The notes under the pieces were generated by a model. The model worked only from the letters and a program-made list of their open reading frames with translations, made no database searches and was not told where the DNA came from. This document shows positions 54,996 to 62,718 of a stretch of 64,000 nucleotides of DNA, piece after piece. How positions within the stretch are numbered: the first letter of the stretch is position 1; every line of letters begins with the position of its first letter. A program made the position numbers and the translations under genes. The DNA is from JAGOEX01 sp964630905 (GTDB taxonomy: Bacteria > UBP6 > UBA1177): NCBI GenBank assembly GCA_964630905.1, contig CAZVWR010000003.1:48155-112154 (forward strand), given 5' to 3'.

Positions 54996-55093
54996 CTCAC
55001 CCCTAACCCCTCTCTTCCTGGAAAAGAGGGGGAAAAATTCAATGCAGAAATTCCCCCTTCTTTCCGTAGAGAGAAGGGGGCCAGGGGGTTGAG
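54996..55093. repeat. Palindromic repeat element, about 98 bases
   Basis: It starts CTCACCCC and ends GGGGGTTGAG, an imperfect terminal inversion. Inside are two hairpins: seven bases (55007-55013 with 55025-55031) and nine bases (55053-55061 with 55072-55080). A shorter related copy is at 56821. No transposase or protein frame is seen. It occupies part of the 780-base gap between 54923 and 55702. Confidence 0.65.
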
Positions 55094-55101
55094 TTGGAAA
55101 A

Positions 55102-55201
55102 AGTCGGTGGCAATCATAGGCCACCACTCGCTTTTGCTCGATCACCGAGTCTTTATCATTAAAACAATGTTCCCTGTCTTAGTCGGTGAACGAAGTCGGT
55201 G
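55102..55201 (+). repeat. Stretch with three direct copies of AGTCGGTG and a small hairpin
   Basis: AGTCGGTG occurs at 55102, 55181 and 55194. The first copy pairs partly with GCCACC at about 55120 (GGTGGC arm). No gene is seen here; the role is unknown. Confidence 0.45.
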
Positions 55202-55220
55202 GCCATTCGTCCAGGCCTAA

Positions 55221-55502
55221 ATAAAAAACGATGGAACTGTAAATGTCGGAGAAAATAAGGACGAAACCCCCAAAGAAACCCCCAAAGAAACCCCCAAAGA
55301 AAATATCACTACCAGTAACCTTGAGAACAGAATTCTCGCAGCAATTATTAATGATAAGTTTATAACAGCACAAAAAATTTCAGAAAAATTAAATATCAGC
55401 GTTTATACAGTGCGGGAATACATAGAAAAATTGAAAAAGAAAAACATATTAAGGCATGTAGGACCTACAAAATCCGGTCACTGGGAAATAATTGAAAGAT
55501 AA
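55221..55502 (+). pseudogene. Remnant of an AlbA_2/Schlafen-type transcriptional regulator (winged-helix C terminus)
   Basis: A 93-codon frame, open from a TAA at 55218 to a TAA at 55500, with no ATG, GTG or TTG near its beginning. The last 60 residues read as a winged helix-turn-helix (RILAAIINDKFITAQKISEK, VREYIEKLKKKNILRHVG) ending GPTKSGHWEII, as found at the end of ATP-binding AlbA_2 regulators and RecG-like proteins. The N-terminal ATPase part is missing, so this is best read as a 3' fragment. It includes a threefold ETPK linker repeat. Confidence 0.7.
55263..55298 (+). repeat. Three perfect tandem copies of a 12-base unit
   Basis: The unit GAAACCCCCAAA occurs three times without change inside the regulator remnant and codes for ETPK three times. 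Perfect copies suggest a recent expansion. Confidence 0.85.
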
Positions 55503-55600
55503 ACCGTCTGAAGGACGGTGTTTGCTTAGCCCGCGGGCACTTGTCCGTCGAAGTACAAACGAAGACGGATCGCCCCGGGGAGACCATTCCACATTTCCAC

Positions 55601-55698
55601 CATTCACCCGTCACGCATCACGCATCACACATAACGCATCACGCATAACGCCTCACCCGTCACCCATCACCCATCACCCATCACCCTTCACGCATCAC
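55601..55698. repeat. Noncoding heptanucleotide array, 14 units
   Basis: Fourteen head-to-tail 7-base units covering 98 bases, each of NNNTCAC form or one base off (GCATCAC, CCATCAC, CCGTCAC, GCATAAC). It lies four bases from the stop of the 55703 gene. It is unlike CRISPR because there are no spacers. The unit resembles those in the coding linkers at 49014 and 51584. Confidence 0.9.
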
Positions 55699-55702
55699 TT
55701 CC

Positions 55703-56803
55703 CTACACTCTCTTCAGATATTCCCAGATAACGAGTTTGACATCATATTTTTCGATGATGAGTCTTCTTGATCTTTGACCCATTTTTTTTATTTCATCTT
55801 TTGGAAGTTCAACCATTTTCATCATCTTTTGAGCAAGGTCATCAGAATCTTTAACTTTGCAGAAGTATCCGTTTTCATTATCAATCAGCACATTCCGGCA
55901 TCCGGGAGTATCAGTCGTGATGAGCGGCTTTCCCATTGAAGCCGCTTCAAGAAGCGATCTCGGCGTTCCTTCTCTATATGATGGCAGAACAACACAATCA
56001 GCATATGCAATAAACTTTTCAACTGAATCAGTGCTCCCGAGATATTTAATATTTCCCTGCTCGATCCATTCGCTCATCTCTTTATGCGTAACTGCTGAAC
56101 GGTTTTTATCATCCATGAACCCAAGCAACTGAAATTCACAATGATTACAAGTGCTTTTAACAATTTCAGCCGCTTTTACAAACTCAACGATCCCTTTGTC
56201 TTTAAGCATTCTTGCAATAAGAAGAAAAACAAATTTTCCATCATTCTGCTCTTTTTCACGCGGAGAAAAACGGACTGTGTCAACACCTGATCCCGGAAGA
56301 ACGGAACTTTTTTCCTTTTTAACAAGACCTAATTTCAGAAAATGTTCATGGTCTTCATTATTCTGGAAAAATATGTGTTTCGGGTGGTTCTGACTGATCT
56401 TATAAAGAATCTTTGCAACAAGTGTGGCAAACCCCTCTTTTATGAAAAGTGTTCCAAGACCTGAAATGTTGTTAATGCAGGGAATGTTAAGGAACTTTGC
56501 CGCAAGAGTGCCGTAAATATTTGGTTTTATTGTGAAATGAAAGATCATATCGGGACGAGCTTTTTTATAAATGGAAACAAAACTGAAAAAAGTTGCAATG
56601 TCTTTAACCGGGTTTGTCCCCTTGTTGTCCATATTCACATTAAAGTGAGTGCAGCCCATGTCGATCAGTTTCTGACTGTATTCATCCATATATACAGGAG
56701 CGACAGTCACCACCTGATGACCATTTTTTAAAAGCTCTGAAATCAGTTCCTTCCTGAAGTTATAAACATACCAAGAAGTATTTGCAACGATAGCGATTTT
56801 CAT
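55703..56803 (-). CDS. Glycosyltransferase family 4 (GT-B)
   Basis: A 366-residue retaining glycosyltransferase: MKIAIVANTSWYVYNFR start, a GT4 N-terminal domain, then VLPGSGVDTVRF, FLLIARMLKDKGI and the EGTPRSLLEAASMGKP active-site block (E-x7-E). Probably cytoplasmic, moving a nucleotide-linked sugar onto a lipid-linked glycan. It is coded against the locus at 57001-63966 and flanked by palindromic repeats on both sides. That suggests it was added by rearrangement. No ribosome-binding site of note was seen in the 20 bases before ATG 56803. Confidence 0.88.
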   Translation of the reverse strand: MKIAIVANTSWYVYNFRKELISELLKNGHQVVTVAPVYMDEYSQKLIDMGCTHFNVNMDNKGTNPVKDIATFFSFVSIYKKARPDMIFHFTIKPNIYGTLAAKFLNIPCINNISGLGTLFIKEGFATLVAKILYKISQNHPKHIFFQNNEDHEHFLKLGLVKKEKSSVLPGSGVDTVRFSPREKEQNDGKFVFLLIARMLKDKGIVEFVKAAEIVKSTCNHCEFQLLGFMDDKNRSAVTHKEMSEWIEQGNIKYLGSTDSVEKFIAYADCVVLPSYREGTPRSLLEAASMGKPLITTDTPGCRNVLIDNENGYFCKVKDSDDLAQKMMKMVELPKDEIKKMGQRSRRLIIEKYDVKLVIWEYLKRV

Positions 56804-56820
56804 TTTTTTAACCTTTTTAA

Positions 56821-56857
56821 CTCACCCCAACCCTCTCTTTCGCAAAGAGAGGGAGTT
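56821..56857. repeat. Small palindromic repeat, related to 54996-55093
   Basis: CTCACCCCAA followed by a perfect ten-base hairpin (56831-56840 with 56844-56853) around CGC. It lies just upstream of the 55703-56803 gene. Confidence 0.65.
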
Positions 56858-56923
56858 ATTTGCCATCATCATTTTCACTGCACATTATTTATGAATTCAA
56901 AAGGTTATGTCAAGGTAATAGTG

Positions 56924-56944
56924 ACACAATCAGCTCAATTGTGT
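56924..56944. promoter_or_regulatory. Operator-like palindrome at the polysaccharide promoter
   Basis: ACACAAT, seven bases, ATTGTGT: a perfect dyad that ends on the first base of the -35 box of the promoter at 56944-56971. This is a typical place for a regulator. Confidence 0.45.
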
Positions 56945-56971
56945 TGACATAAATTGAGATTTTGTCATACT
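56944..56971 (+). promoter_or_regulatory. Sigma70-like promoter of the polysaccharide locus
   Basis: TTGACA (56944-56949), 16 bases, CATACT (56966-56971), about 30 bases before the TTG start at 57001. No other strong promoter was seen until the end of the window, so all six genes could share it. Confidence 0.6.
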
Positions 56972-57000
56972 GTCAACGAGATTTGAAAGGAGATTTTGTT

Positions 57001-58182
57001 TTGAAAAAAACAATTATATATGTCGGCGGGTTTGAGCTTCCTGACAAGAATGCTGCGGCACACAGAGTTCTGAGTAATGCAAAGATTTTCAGAGATCTCG
57101 GATATGATGTTTTGTTTATCGATGTAGATAAGTCATTGAATTTTAATTCAAATATCCTTGAAACAGAAAAAGATGCTCAGGGATTTAAATGCTGGTCCGT
57201 TCCATACCCAAAATCAAATTGTGAATGGCTCAATTATTTAACAAGTATCAGGCATGTTGAAACTATTGTCGAACAAAATCAAAGCGTTTTGGCTGTTGTC
57301 GCATATAATTATCCTGCTTTTGCTCTAAACAAAATGAAAATTTTCTGTAAAAAAAGAAATCTCAGAATTTTTGCAGATGTCACCGAATGGTATTCTACAA
57401 AAGGAACAAACATTGTTTTTAAAATTATAAAAGGTCTCGATTCTTTTTTCAGGATGAGAATCCTGCAAAAACGAATGGACGGACTTATCGTTATAAGCAG
57501 ATATCTTGAAAACTATTATAAAAATTGCAGGAATGTTGTGAGAATTCCGCCACTTGTTGATCTGAATGAAGAAAAATGGAAATCTCCAATTCCGGAAAGA
57601 AACGATAATAAGATCAGATTTATTTATTCAGGAAGTCCGGGAAAAAATAAAGATAAAGTTAATCTGCTGATAGAAGCAGTTGGAGAATTAAACAGTTTTG
57701 AAAATTTTATCTTAAATGTTGCAGGAATTGAAAAAGATCAATATTTAACTTTTTATCCTCATCACCAGGAACTCCTTGAAATTTTAAAAGAAAAGGTTTT
57801 TTTCCATGGAAAGTTGACCCATTTGCAAAGTCTGGAACTCCTGAGAAATTCTGATTTCAGTGTTTTTTTCAGAGATGACAATATCATGACAAAAGCCGGA
57901 TTTCCGACAAAATTTGTGGAAAGTATAAGTGCTGGAATTCCAGTTATAACCAATAAAAGCAGTGATCTTGAGGAATATTTAATTGAAGGGAAAAATGGAT
58001 TTTCCATTAATATTAACGACAAACAAGATTCAAAAGATAAGTTTTTAGAAATAATGAGAATGGATAAGAATAAAATTTTTGAGATGAAAATGGAATGTGT
58101 TGAATCAGGGGGTTTTTATTATTTAAATTTCGACAAAAAGTTAAAAAGTTTTCTTAATAAAACAATGAGCAAAAATGACTAA
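57001..58182 (+). CDS. GT-B fold glycosyltransferase (GT4-like)
   Basis: 393 residues. MKKTIIYVGGFELPDKNAAAHRV is the glycosyltransferase N-terminal domain, IRFIYSGSPGKNKDKVNLL starts the second, and FPTKFVESISAGIPVITNKS holds the donor-site block. It resembles GT4 proteins of polysaccharide clusters; sugar and linkage are not known. The start is TTG 57001 with AAAGGAG eight bases upstream, giving a good start after the promoter; the longer open frame from 56962 lies inside the promoter. Its base use is visibly more AT-rich than the housekeeping genes. Overlaps the next gene by eight bases. Confidence 0.85.
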   Translation: MKKTIIYVGGFELPDKNAAAHRVLSNAKIFRDLGYDVLFIDVDKSLNFNSNILETEKDAQGFKCWSVPYPKSNCEWLNYLTSIRHVETIVEQNQSVLAVVAYNYPAFALNKMKIFCKKRNLRIFADVTEWYSTKGTNIVFKIIKGLDSFFRMRILQKRMDGLIVISRYLENYYKNCRNVVRIPPLVDLNEEKWKSPIPERNDNKIRFIYSGSPGKNKDKVNLLIEAVGELNSFENFILNVAGIEKDQYLTFYPHHQELLEILKEKVFFHGKLTHLQSLELLRNSDFSVFFRDDNIMTKAGFPTKFVESISAGIPVITNKSSDLEEYLIEGKNGFSININDKQDSKDKFLEIMRMDKNKIFEMKMECVESGGFYYLNFDKKLKSFLNKTMSKND

Positions 58183-59467
58183 AAACATTGGCGAAATTAG
58201 GATTCTCATAGTTAATTACCAAAGCATAAACTCTCCGAATTCTTCTGGGATAACTTTATCCACATTATTGAATGGAGTTCTAAAGGAAAACATTCTTGAA
58301 ATCTGCTTAACAACGCCAAGCACTGAAAACATTGACATTAATTATCATATTGCCCCTGAATCGATTAATCCTTTGAAATACTTCTTCAACAACATTCTAA
58401 AGGGTCGAAATGCTACAGAAATCTTTAACAGATCATTAAAGAAAAATGTCACTTCTAACAAAACTAAAATTGTTGGCTTGAAAAAAAAGCTGAAGGAAAT
58501 TATAAGATCTTATCTTGATGCCAGTCCTATCTTTTTTGATAAAAAAACTTTAAATATAGCTCAGAATTTCAACCCTGACATTATTTATACTTTGGGAAGC
58601 AGCATTGAGACTATGAGAATGGCAATCAAACTTTCCAACAAATGCAAATGTCCAATTTTACTTCATTATATGGACAACTGGAGAGAGAGCATTTATTTGG
58701 GAAGTATAATGACAATTCCTAGAATGATTCTTCATAAATTAATAAATAAGATCGAGAAAAAATCAAAGGCGGGACTTGTAATCAGCAAAAGAATGGCAGA
58801 AGAATTTTCAAGATATGGAAAAATTAAATTTTATCCTCTTATGAATTCGATAGATAAAAGAAAGATACAGACGCCAACACTAAACAGAAATAAGTCGTTA
58901 AAAATGGTTTATATAGGTGGACTTCATCTTAATAGACATGAGCCTCTTTTTGATATAGAAAAATGTGTCAGAGAATTAAGGAATGACGGTTTAATTATAA
59001 AGGTTGAAATTTATTCACATGAAAAAGATTATTATTTAGGAACAATGTTTGACAATGAAATTATAGAATTTAAAGGTTCTTTGGATCATAACAAAATATA
59101 TGAGGTTTTTAAAAACGCAGATATTCTATTACACATGGAAAGCTTCAGAAGTGAAGACATCTTATTTACTAAATATTCTCTTTCAACCAAAATCTCTGAA
59201 TATCTTTCCTCGGGAAAACCGATATTATGTTACGCACCAAAAGAGATCGCAGTTCATCAATATATTAACGAAACTTCTTCTGGATTTGCATGCTCAAATA
59301 TTAAAGAATTAAAAAACAAACTTACAACTCTCATCAATGATCCGGAGAAGCGGTTTAGCATGGCAAAAAAAGGAGTGGAAACAGCACAAGCCCATCACAC
59401 TTTCGAGCAATCTAGGAACACACTTTTTAGGGCAATAATTGAAAATATAGGAGACAACAATGCTTAA
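58175..59467 (+). CDS. Glycosyltransferase (GT-B, family 4-like)
   Basis: 430 residues with IRILIVNYQS and NSSGITLSTLLNG in the N-terminal domain and SLKMVYIGGLHLNRHEPLFD with ISEYLSSGKPILCYAP in the C-terminal domain. This is the arrangement of GT4 enzymes, although the acidic E-x7-E block is replaced by TKISEYLSSGKP. Weakly conserved, so the assignment to a family member is general. It overlaps both neighbours by eight bases, showing close translational coupling. AT-rich like its upstream neighbour. Confidence 0.8.
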   Translation: MTKNIGEIRILIVNYQSINSPNSSGITLSTLLNGVLKENILEICLTTPSTENIDINYHIAPESINPLKYFFNNILKGRNATEIFNRSLKKNVTSNKTKIVGLKKKLKEIIRSYLDASPIFFDKKTLNIAQNFNPDIIYTLGSSIETMRMAIKLSNKCKCPILLHYMDNWRESIYLGSIMTIPRMILHKLINKIEKKSKAGLVISKRMAEEFSRYGKIKFYPLMNSIDKRKIQTPTLNRNKSLKMVYIGGLHLNRHEPLFDIEKCVRELRNDGLIIKVEIYSHEKDYYLGTMFDNEIIEFKGSLDHNKIYEVFKNADILLHMESFRSEDILFTKYSLSTKISEYLSSGKPILCYAPKEIAVHQYINETSSGFACSNIKELKNKLTTLINDPEKRFSMAKKGVETAQAHHTFEQSRNTLFRAIIENIGDNNA

Positions 59468-60470
59468 AGACAAAACTTTAATGATCACAGGCGGAACGGG
59501 TTCATTTGGAAATGCGGTGCTCAACCGTTTTTTAAAGACCGGTGTCAAGGAGATCAGGATTTTTTCGCGTGATGAGAAAAAGCAGGAAGATATGAGAATT
59601 GAGTATAAAAATGACAAGATCAAATTCTATATCGGTGATGTGCGGGATTTTGAGAGCATTAATTCTGCAATGACGGGTGTTGATTTTGTTTTCAGTGCGG
59701 CAGCCCTTAAGCAGGTTCCAAGTTGTGAATTTTTTCCTGTTGAAGCGGTTAAAACCAATATTTTAGGGACGGACAACACTCTTAAGGCGGCAATTAATCA
59801 CGGCGTGAAAAAAGTGGTGGTTCTTTCAACTGATAAAGCGGTTTATCCAATTAACGCGATGGGAATGAGCAAAGGTTTGATGGAAAAAGTTGCAGTTGCA
59901 AAAAGCAGAACTGTTCCTGAGGGCGGAACTACAATTTGCTGCACAAGATATGGAAATGTCATGGCATCCCGCGGTTCTGTCATTCCTCTGTTTGCTCAGC
60001 AGATTCATCAGGGACTTCCGCTCACTGTCACAGATCCCGAAATGACAAGGTTCATGATGTCTCTTGATGATGCAGTTGATCTTGTGATGTATGCATTTGA
60101 GCACGGAGTTCAGGGTGATCTTTTTGTTCAGAAATCCCCTGCTTCAACAATAAAAATGCTCGCAGAAGTGATGGTTAAGATTTTCAATGCTAAAAATGAG
60201 ATCAAGATAATCGGAACCCGTCACGGTGAAAAGAAATATGAAACACTTGTGACAAGAGAAGAGATGCAGAAAGCCACAGAGCTTGAAAATTATTACAGAA
60301 TCCCTGCTGACAACAGAGATCTCAACTATCAGAAATATTTCACGGAAGGGGAAAAAGTGCCTGAATTAATTATTGATTACAATTCAGACAACACATATCG
60401 GCTCAATGAAAAAGAACTTGAGGAACTGCTGATGAAACTGCCATTTATAAAAGAGGAATTGAACAAATGA
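59460..60470 (+). CDS. capE: UDP-GlcNAc 4,6-dehydratase/5-epimerase (CapE/FnlA type)
   Basis: First step to UDP-L-FucNAc: turns UDP-GlcNAc into UDP-2-acetamido-2,6-dideoxy-beta-L-arabino-hexos-4-ulose. 336 residues of short SDR type, with TGGTGSFGNAV for NAD, SAAALKQVPSCEFFP, LSTDKAVYP and the MGMSK segment, where Met takes the usual Tyr place as in CapE relatives. KYETLVTREEM near the C terminus is also typical. It is followed by CapF and CapG homologues in order, which settles the role. It overlaps capF by four bases. Confidence 0.94.
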   Translation: MLKDKTLMITGGTGSFGNAVLNRFLKTGVKEIRIFSRDEKKQEDMRIEYKNDKIKFYIGDVRDFESINSAMTGVDFVFSAAALKQVPSCEFFPVEAVKTNILGTDNTLKAAINHGVKKVVVLSTDKAVYPINAMGMSKGLMEKVAVAKSRTVPEGGTTICCTRYGNVMASRGSVIPLFAQQIHQGLPLTVTDPEMTRFMMSLDDAVDLVMYAFEHGVQGDLFVQKSPASTIKMLAEVMVKIFNAKNEIKIIGTRHGEKKYETLVTREEMQKATELENYYRIPADNRDLNYQKYFTEGEKVPELIIDYNSDNTYRLNEKELEELLMKLPFIKEELNK

Positions 60471-61576
60471 AGATTCTGGTTACAGGTGCAAAAGGTTTTA
60501 TAGGAAAAAACCTGATAGTTGAGCTGAAAAACAGGGGTTTCAAGGATATTCTTGAATATGATATTGATACAGATATAAAAATGCTCGTTGGTTTTTGTAA
60601 AAAAGCTGATTTTGTTTTTCATCTTGCAGGAATAAATCGCCCTGAAAATGAGTTTGAATTTATGGAAGGAAATTTTGGCTTTACTTCCAAGCTATTGGAT
60701 TCATTGAAACTTCACGACAACAGGAGTCCGGTGGTTATTTCTTCTTCAACACAGGCGACACTTGATAATCCATACGGCAAAAGCAAGCTTGCCGGGGAAA
60801 AACTCATAAAAGACTACGGAAAAGAAACCGGCTCAAAAGTTCTCATTTACCGTTTTCCGAATGTTTTCGGCAAATGGTGCAGACCAAATTACAACAGTGC
60901 AGTTGCAACTTTCTGTCACAACATGGCAAACAATCTTCCGATAAAGATAAATGATCCTGAATATTTGATGACTCTTGTTTATATTGATGATGTTGTTGAG
61001 GAACTGATAAAAGGCCTTTCAGGAAAAGAAAACAGAACCGGGGAACTTTGTGAAGTTCCTGTTGTTCACAAGATAAAACTTGGTAAAATTGTGGAACTGC
61101 TTGAATCTTTTAAGGAATCAAGAAACAACATTTCAATTCCCGATATGTCAGACCCTTTCACCAAAAAACTTTTCAGCACATATTTGAGCTATCTCCCTGA
61201 AAACAATTTCAGATATCCGCTGAAAATGAATGTGGATGAAAGGGGATCATTCACTGAATTTTTCAGGACTCCTGAGAGAGGACAAGTATCTGTAAACATT
61301 TCAAAACCCGGAATTACAAAAGGGAATCACTGGCATCACACAAAGTTTGAGAAATTTGTTGTAGTGGGTGGCAGAGGAGTTATCCGTTTGAGAAAGATCG
61401 GCGAAGAAAAAGTGCTTGAATATTTTGTAAGCGGCGAAAAAATGGAAGTGATCGATGTCCCTGTTGGATATACGCATAACATTGAAAATCTTGGAGAAAA
61501 TGATCTTATAACTATAATCTGGGTGAATGAGCCGTTCAATAAGGAAAAACCTGATACCTTTTTTGAGGAGGTTTGA
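60467..61576 (+). CDS. capF: UDP-L-FucNAc pathway reductase (CapF/FnlB type)
   Basis: Second step: reduces (and epimerises) the 4-keto sugar to UDP-N-acetyl-L-talosamine. 369 residues with two parts: an SDR domain (VTGAKGFIGKNL, SSSTQATLDNPYGKSKLAGE with YxxxK) and a C-terminal cupin (GNHWHHTKFEKFVVVGG, VPVGYTHNIENLG) that holds zinc in relatives. Both parts are complete. Coupled to capE and followed six bases later by capG. Confidence 0.94.
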   Translation: MKILVTGAKGFIGKNLIVELKNRGFKDILEYDIDTDIKMLVGFCKKADFVFHLAGINRPENEFEFMEGNFGFTSKLLDSLKLHDNRSPVVISSSTQATLDNPYGKSKLAGEKLIKDYGKETGSKVLIYRFPNVFGKWCRPNYNSAVATFCHNMANNLPIKINDPEYLMTLVYIDDVVEELIKGLSGKENRTGELCEVPVVHKIKLGKIVELLESFKESRNNISIPDMSDPFTKKLFSTYLSYLPENNFRYPLKMNVDERGSFTEFFRTPERGQVSVNISKPGITKGNHWHHTKFEKFVVVGGRGVIRLRKIGEEKVLEYFVSGEKMEVIDVPVGYTHNIENLGENDLITIIWVNEPFNKEKPDTFFEEV

Positions 61577-61582
61577 AATATT

Positions 61583-62707
61583 ATGAAAAAACTTAAAGTT
61601 ATGACAGTTGTGGGGACTCGTCCTGAAATAATCCGTCTTTCCTGTGTAATAAAAAAACTGGAAGAATGTGAAGCGATTGAGCATATCCTGGTTCACACCG
61701 GTCAGAATTATGACTATGAGCTTAACGAGGTTTTTTTCAAAGACCTGAATTTAAGAAAACCCGATTATTTTCTTAATGCTGCAACTGGAACGGCTGTTGA
61801 AACGATCGGTAATATTCTGATAAAGATCGATCCTATAATGGAACAGGTAAAGCCCGATGCGTTTTTGGTTCTCGGTGACACGAACTCATGTCTTTGTGCA
61901 ATTTCTGCAAAAAGGAGAAAGATCCCGGTTTTTCACATGGAAGCGGGAAACAGATGTTTTGATCAGAGAGTTCCTGAAGAAATCAACCGGAAAATTGTTG
62001 ATCATATTTCCGACATCAACCTTCCCTACAGTACAATTTCAAGAGATTATCTAATAAACGAAGGTATTCCTGCTGATAGAGTTATAAAAACCGGCAGTCC
62101 GATGTTTGAAGTTCTTAACTCCAAAAAGGAAGAAATAGCAAAATCAGAAATAATTCAGACACTTGGATTAAAAAAAGACAACTATTTCGTTGTTTCTGCA
62201 CACCGTGAAGAAAATATAAATTCCGAGCAGAACTTTTCAGATCTTGTTGAAAGTTTAAACGCAATAGCAGAAACTTATCAGATGCCTATCATTGTAAGCA
62301 CTCATCCTCGAACCAGAAAAATGATCGAAGAAAAAGGGATCAAGTTCAATGAATTGATAAAAACCATGAAACCACTCGGATTCATTGATTATATTAATAT
62401 TCAGATGAATGCAAAAGCGGTCTTAAGTGACAGCGGAACGATCAATGAAGAAGCATCTATTTTAGGACTCAAAGCACTTAACATCAGACAGGCACATGAA
62501 AGACCTGAAGCAATGGAAGAAGCCGTTGTTATGATGGTTGGACTCAAAAAAGAAAGAATTATGCAGGGATTACAGACACTTGAAACACAGACAGAAGGAA
62601 CACTCAGACAGGTGAGCGATTACACAATGCCTAATGTTTCAGATAAAGTTGTGAGGATAATATTGAGTTATACCGATTATGTTAATCGGGTTGTTTGGGG
62701 AAAGTGA
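61583..62707 (+). CDS. capG: UDP-N-acetyl-L-talosamine 2-epimerase (CapG/FnlC type)
   Basis: Third step, giving UDP-L-FucNAc. 374 residues of the WecB-like 2-epimerase family: VVGTRPEIIRLS, HTGQNYDYELNEVFF, LVLGDTNSCLCA, HMEAGNRCFDQRVPEEINRKIVDH, VSAHREENI, SDSGTINEEA. The MEAGNR-CFDQ form is that of the FnlC/CapG branch. WecB itself (UDP-GlcNAc epimerase) usually has HVEAGLRT. The start is ATG 61583; GAGGAGG lies 11 bases before, a long spacing. Confidence 0.92.
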   Translation: MKKLKVMTVVGTRPEIIRLSCVIKKLEECEAIEHILVHTGQNYDYELNEVFFKDLNLRKPDYFLNAATGTAVETIGNILIKIDPIMEQVKPDAFLVLGDTNSCLCAISAKRRKIPVFHMEAGNRCFDQRVPEEINRKIVDHISDINLPYSTISRDYLINEGIPADRVIKTGSPMFEVLNSKKEEIAKSEIIQTLGLKKDNYFVVSAHREENINSEQNFSDLVESLNAIAETYQMPIIVSTHPRTRKMIEEKGIKFNELIKTMKPLGFIDYINIQMNAKAVLSDSGTINEEASILGLKALNIRQAHERPEAMEEAVVMMVGLKKERIMQGLQTLETQTEGTLRQVSDYTMPNVSDKVVRIILSYTDYVNRVVWGK

Positions 62708-62718
62708 GTTAAACTAAA

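Noticed and set aside
55263..55698. Possible CRISPR array
   Set aside because: Both repeats are strictly tandem with no spacers, and no cas gene is present.
55492..55731. An open frame coding for His/Ser/Pro/Thr-rich repeats over the heptamer array
   Set aside because: It is the forced translation of the 7-base repeat, with no ribosome-binding site, and overlaps the end of the 55703 gene.
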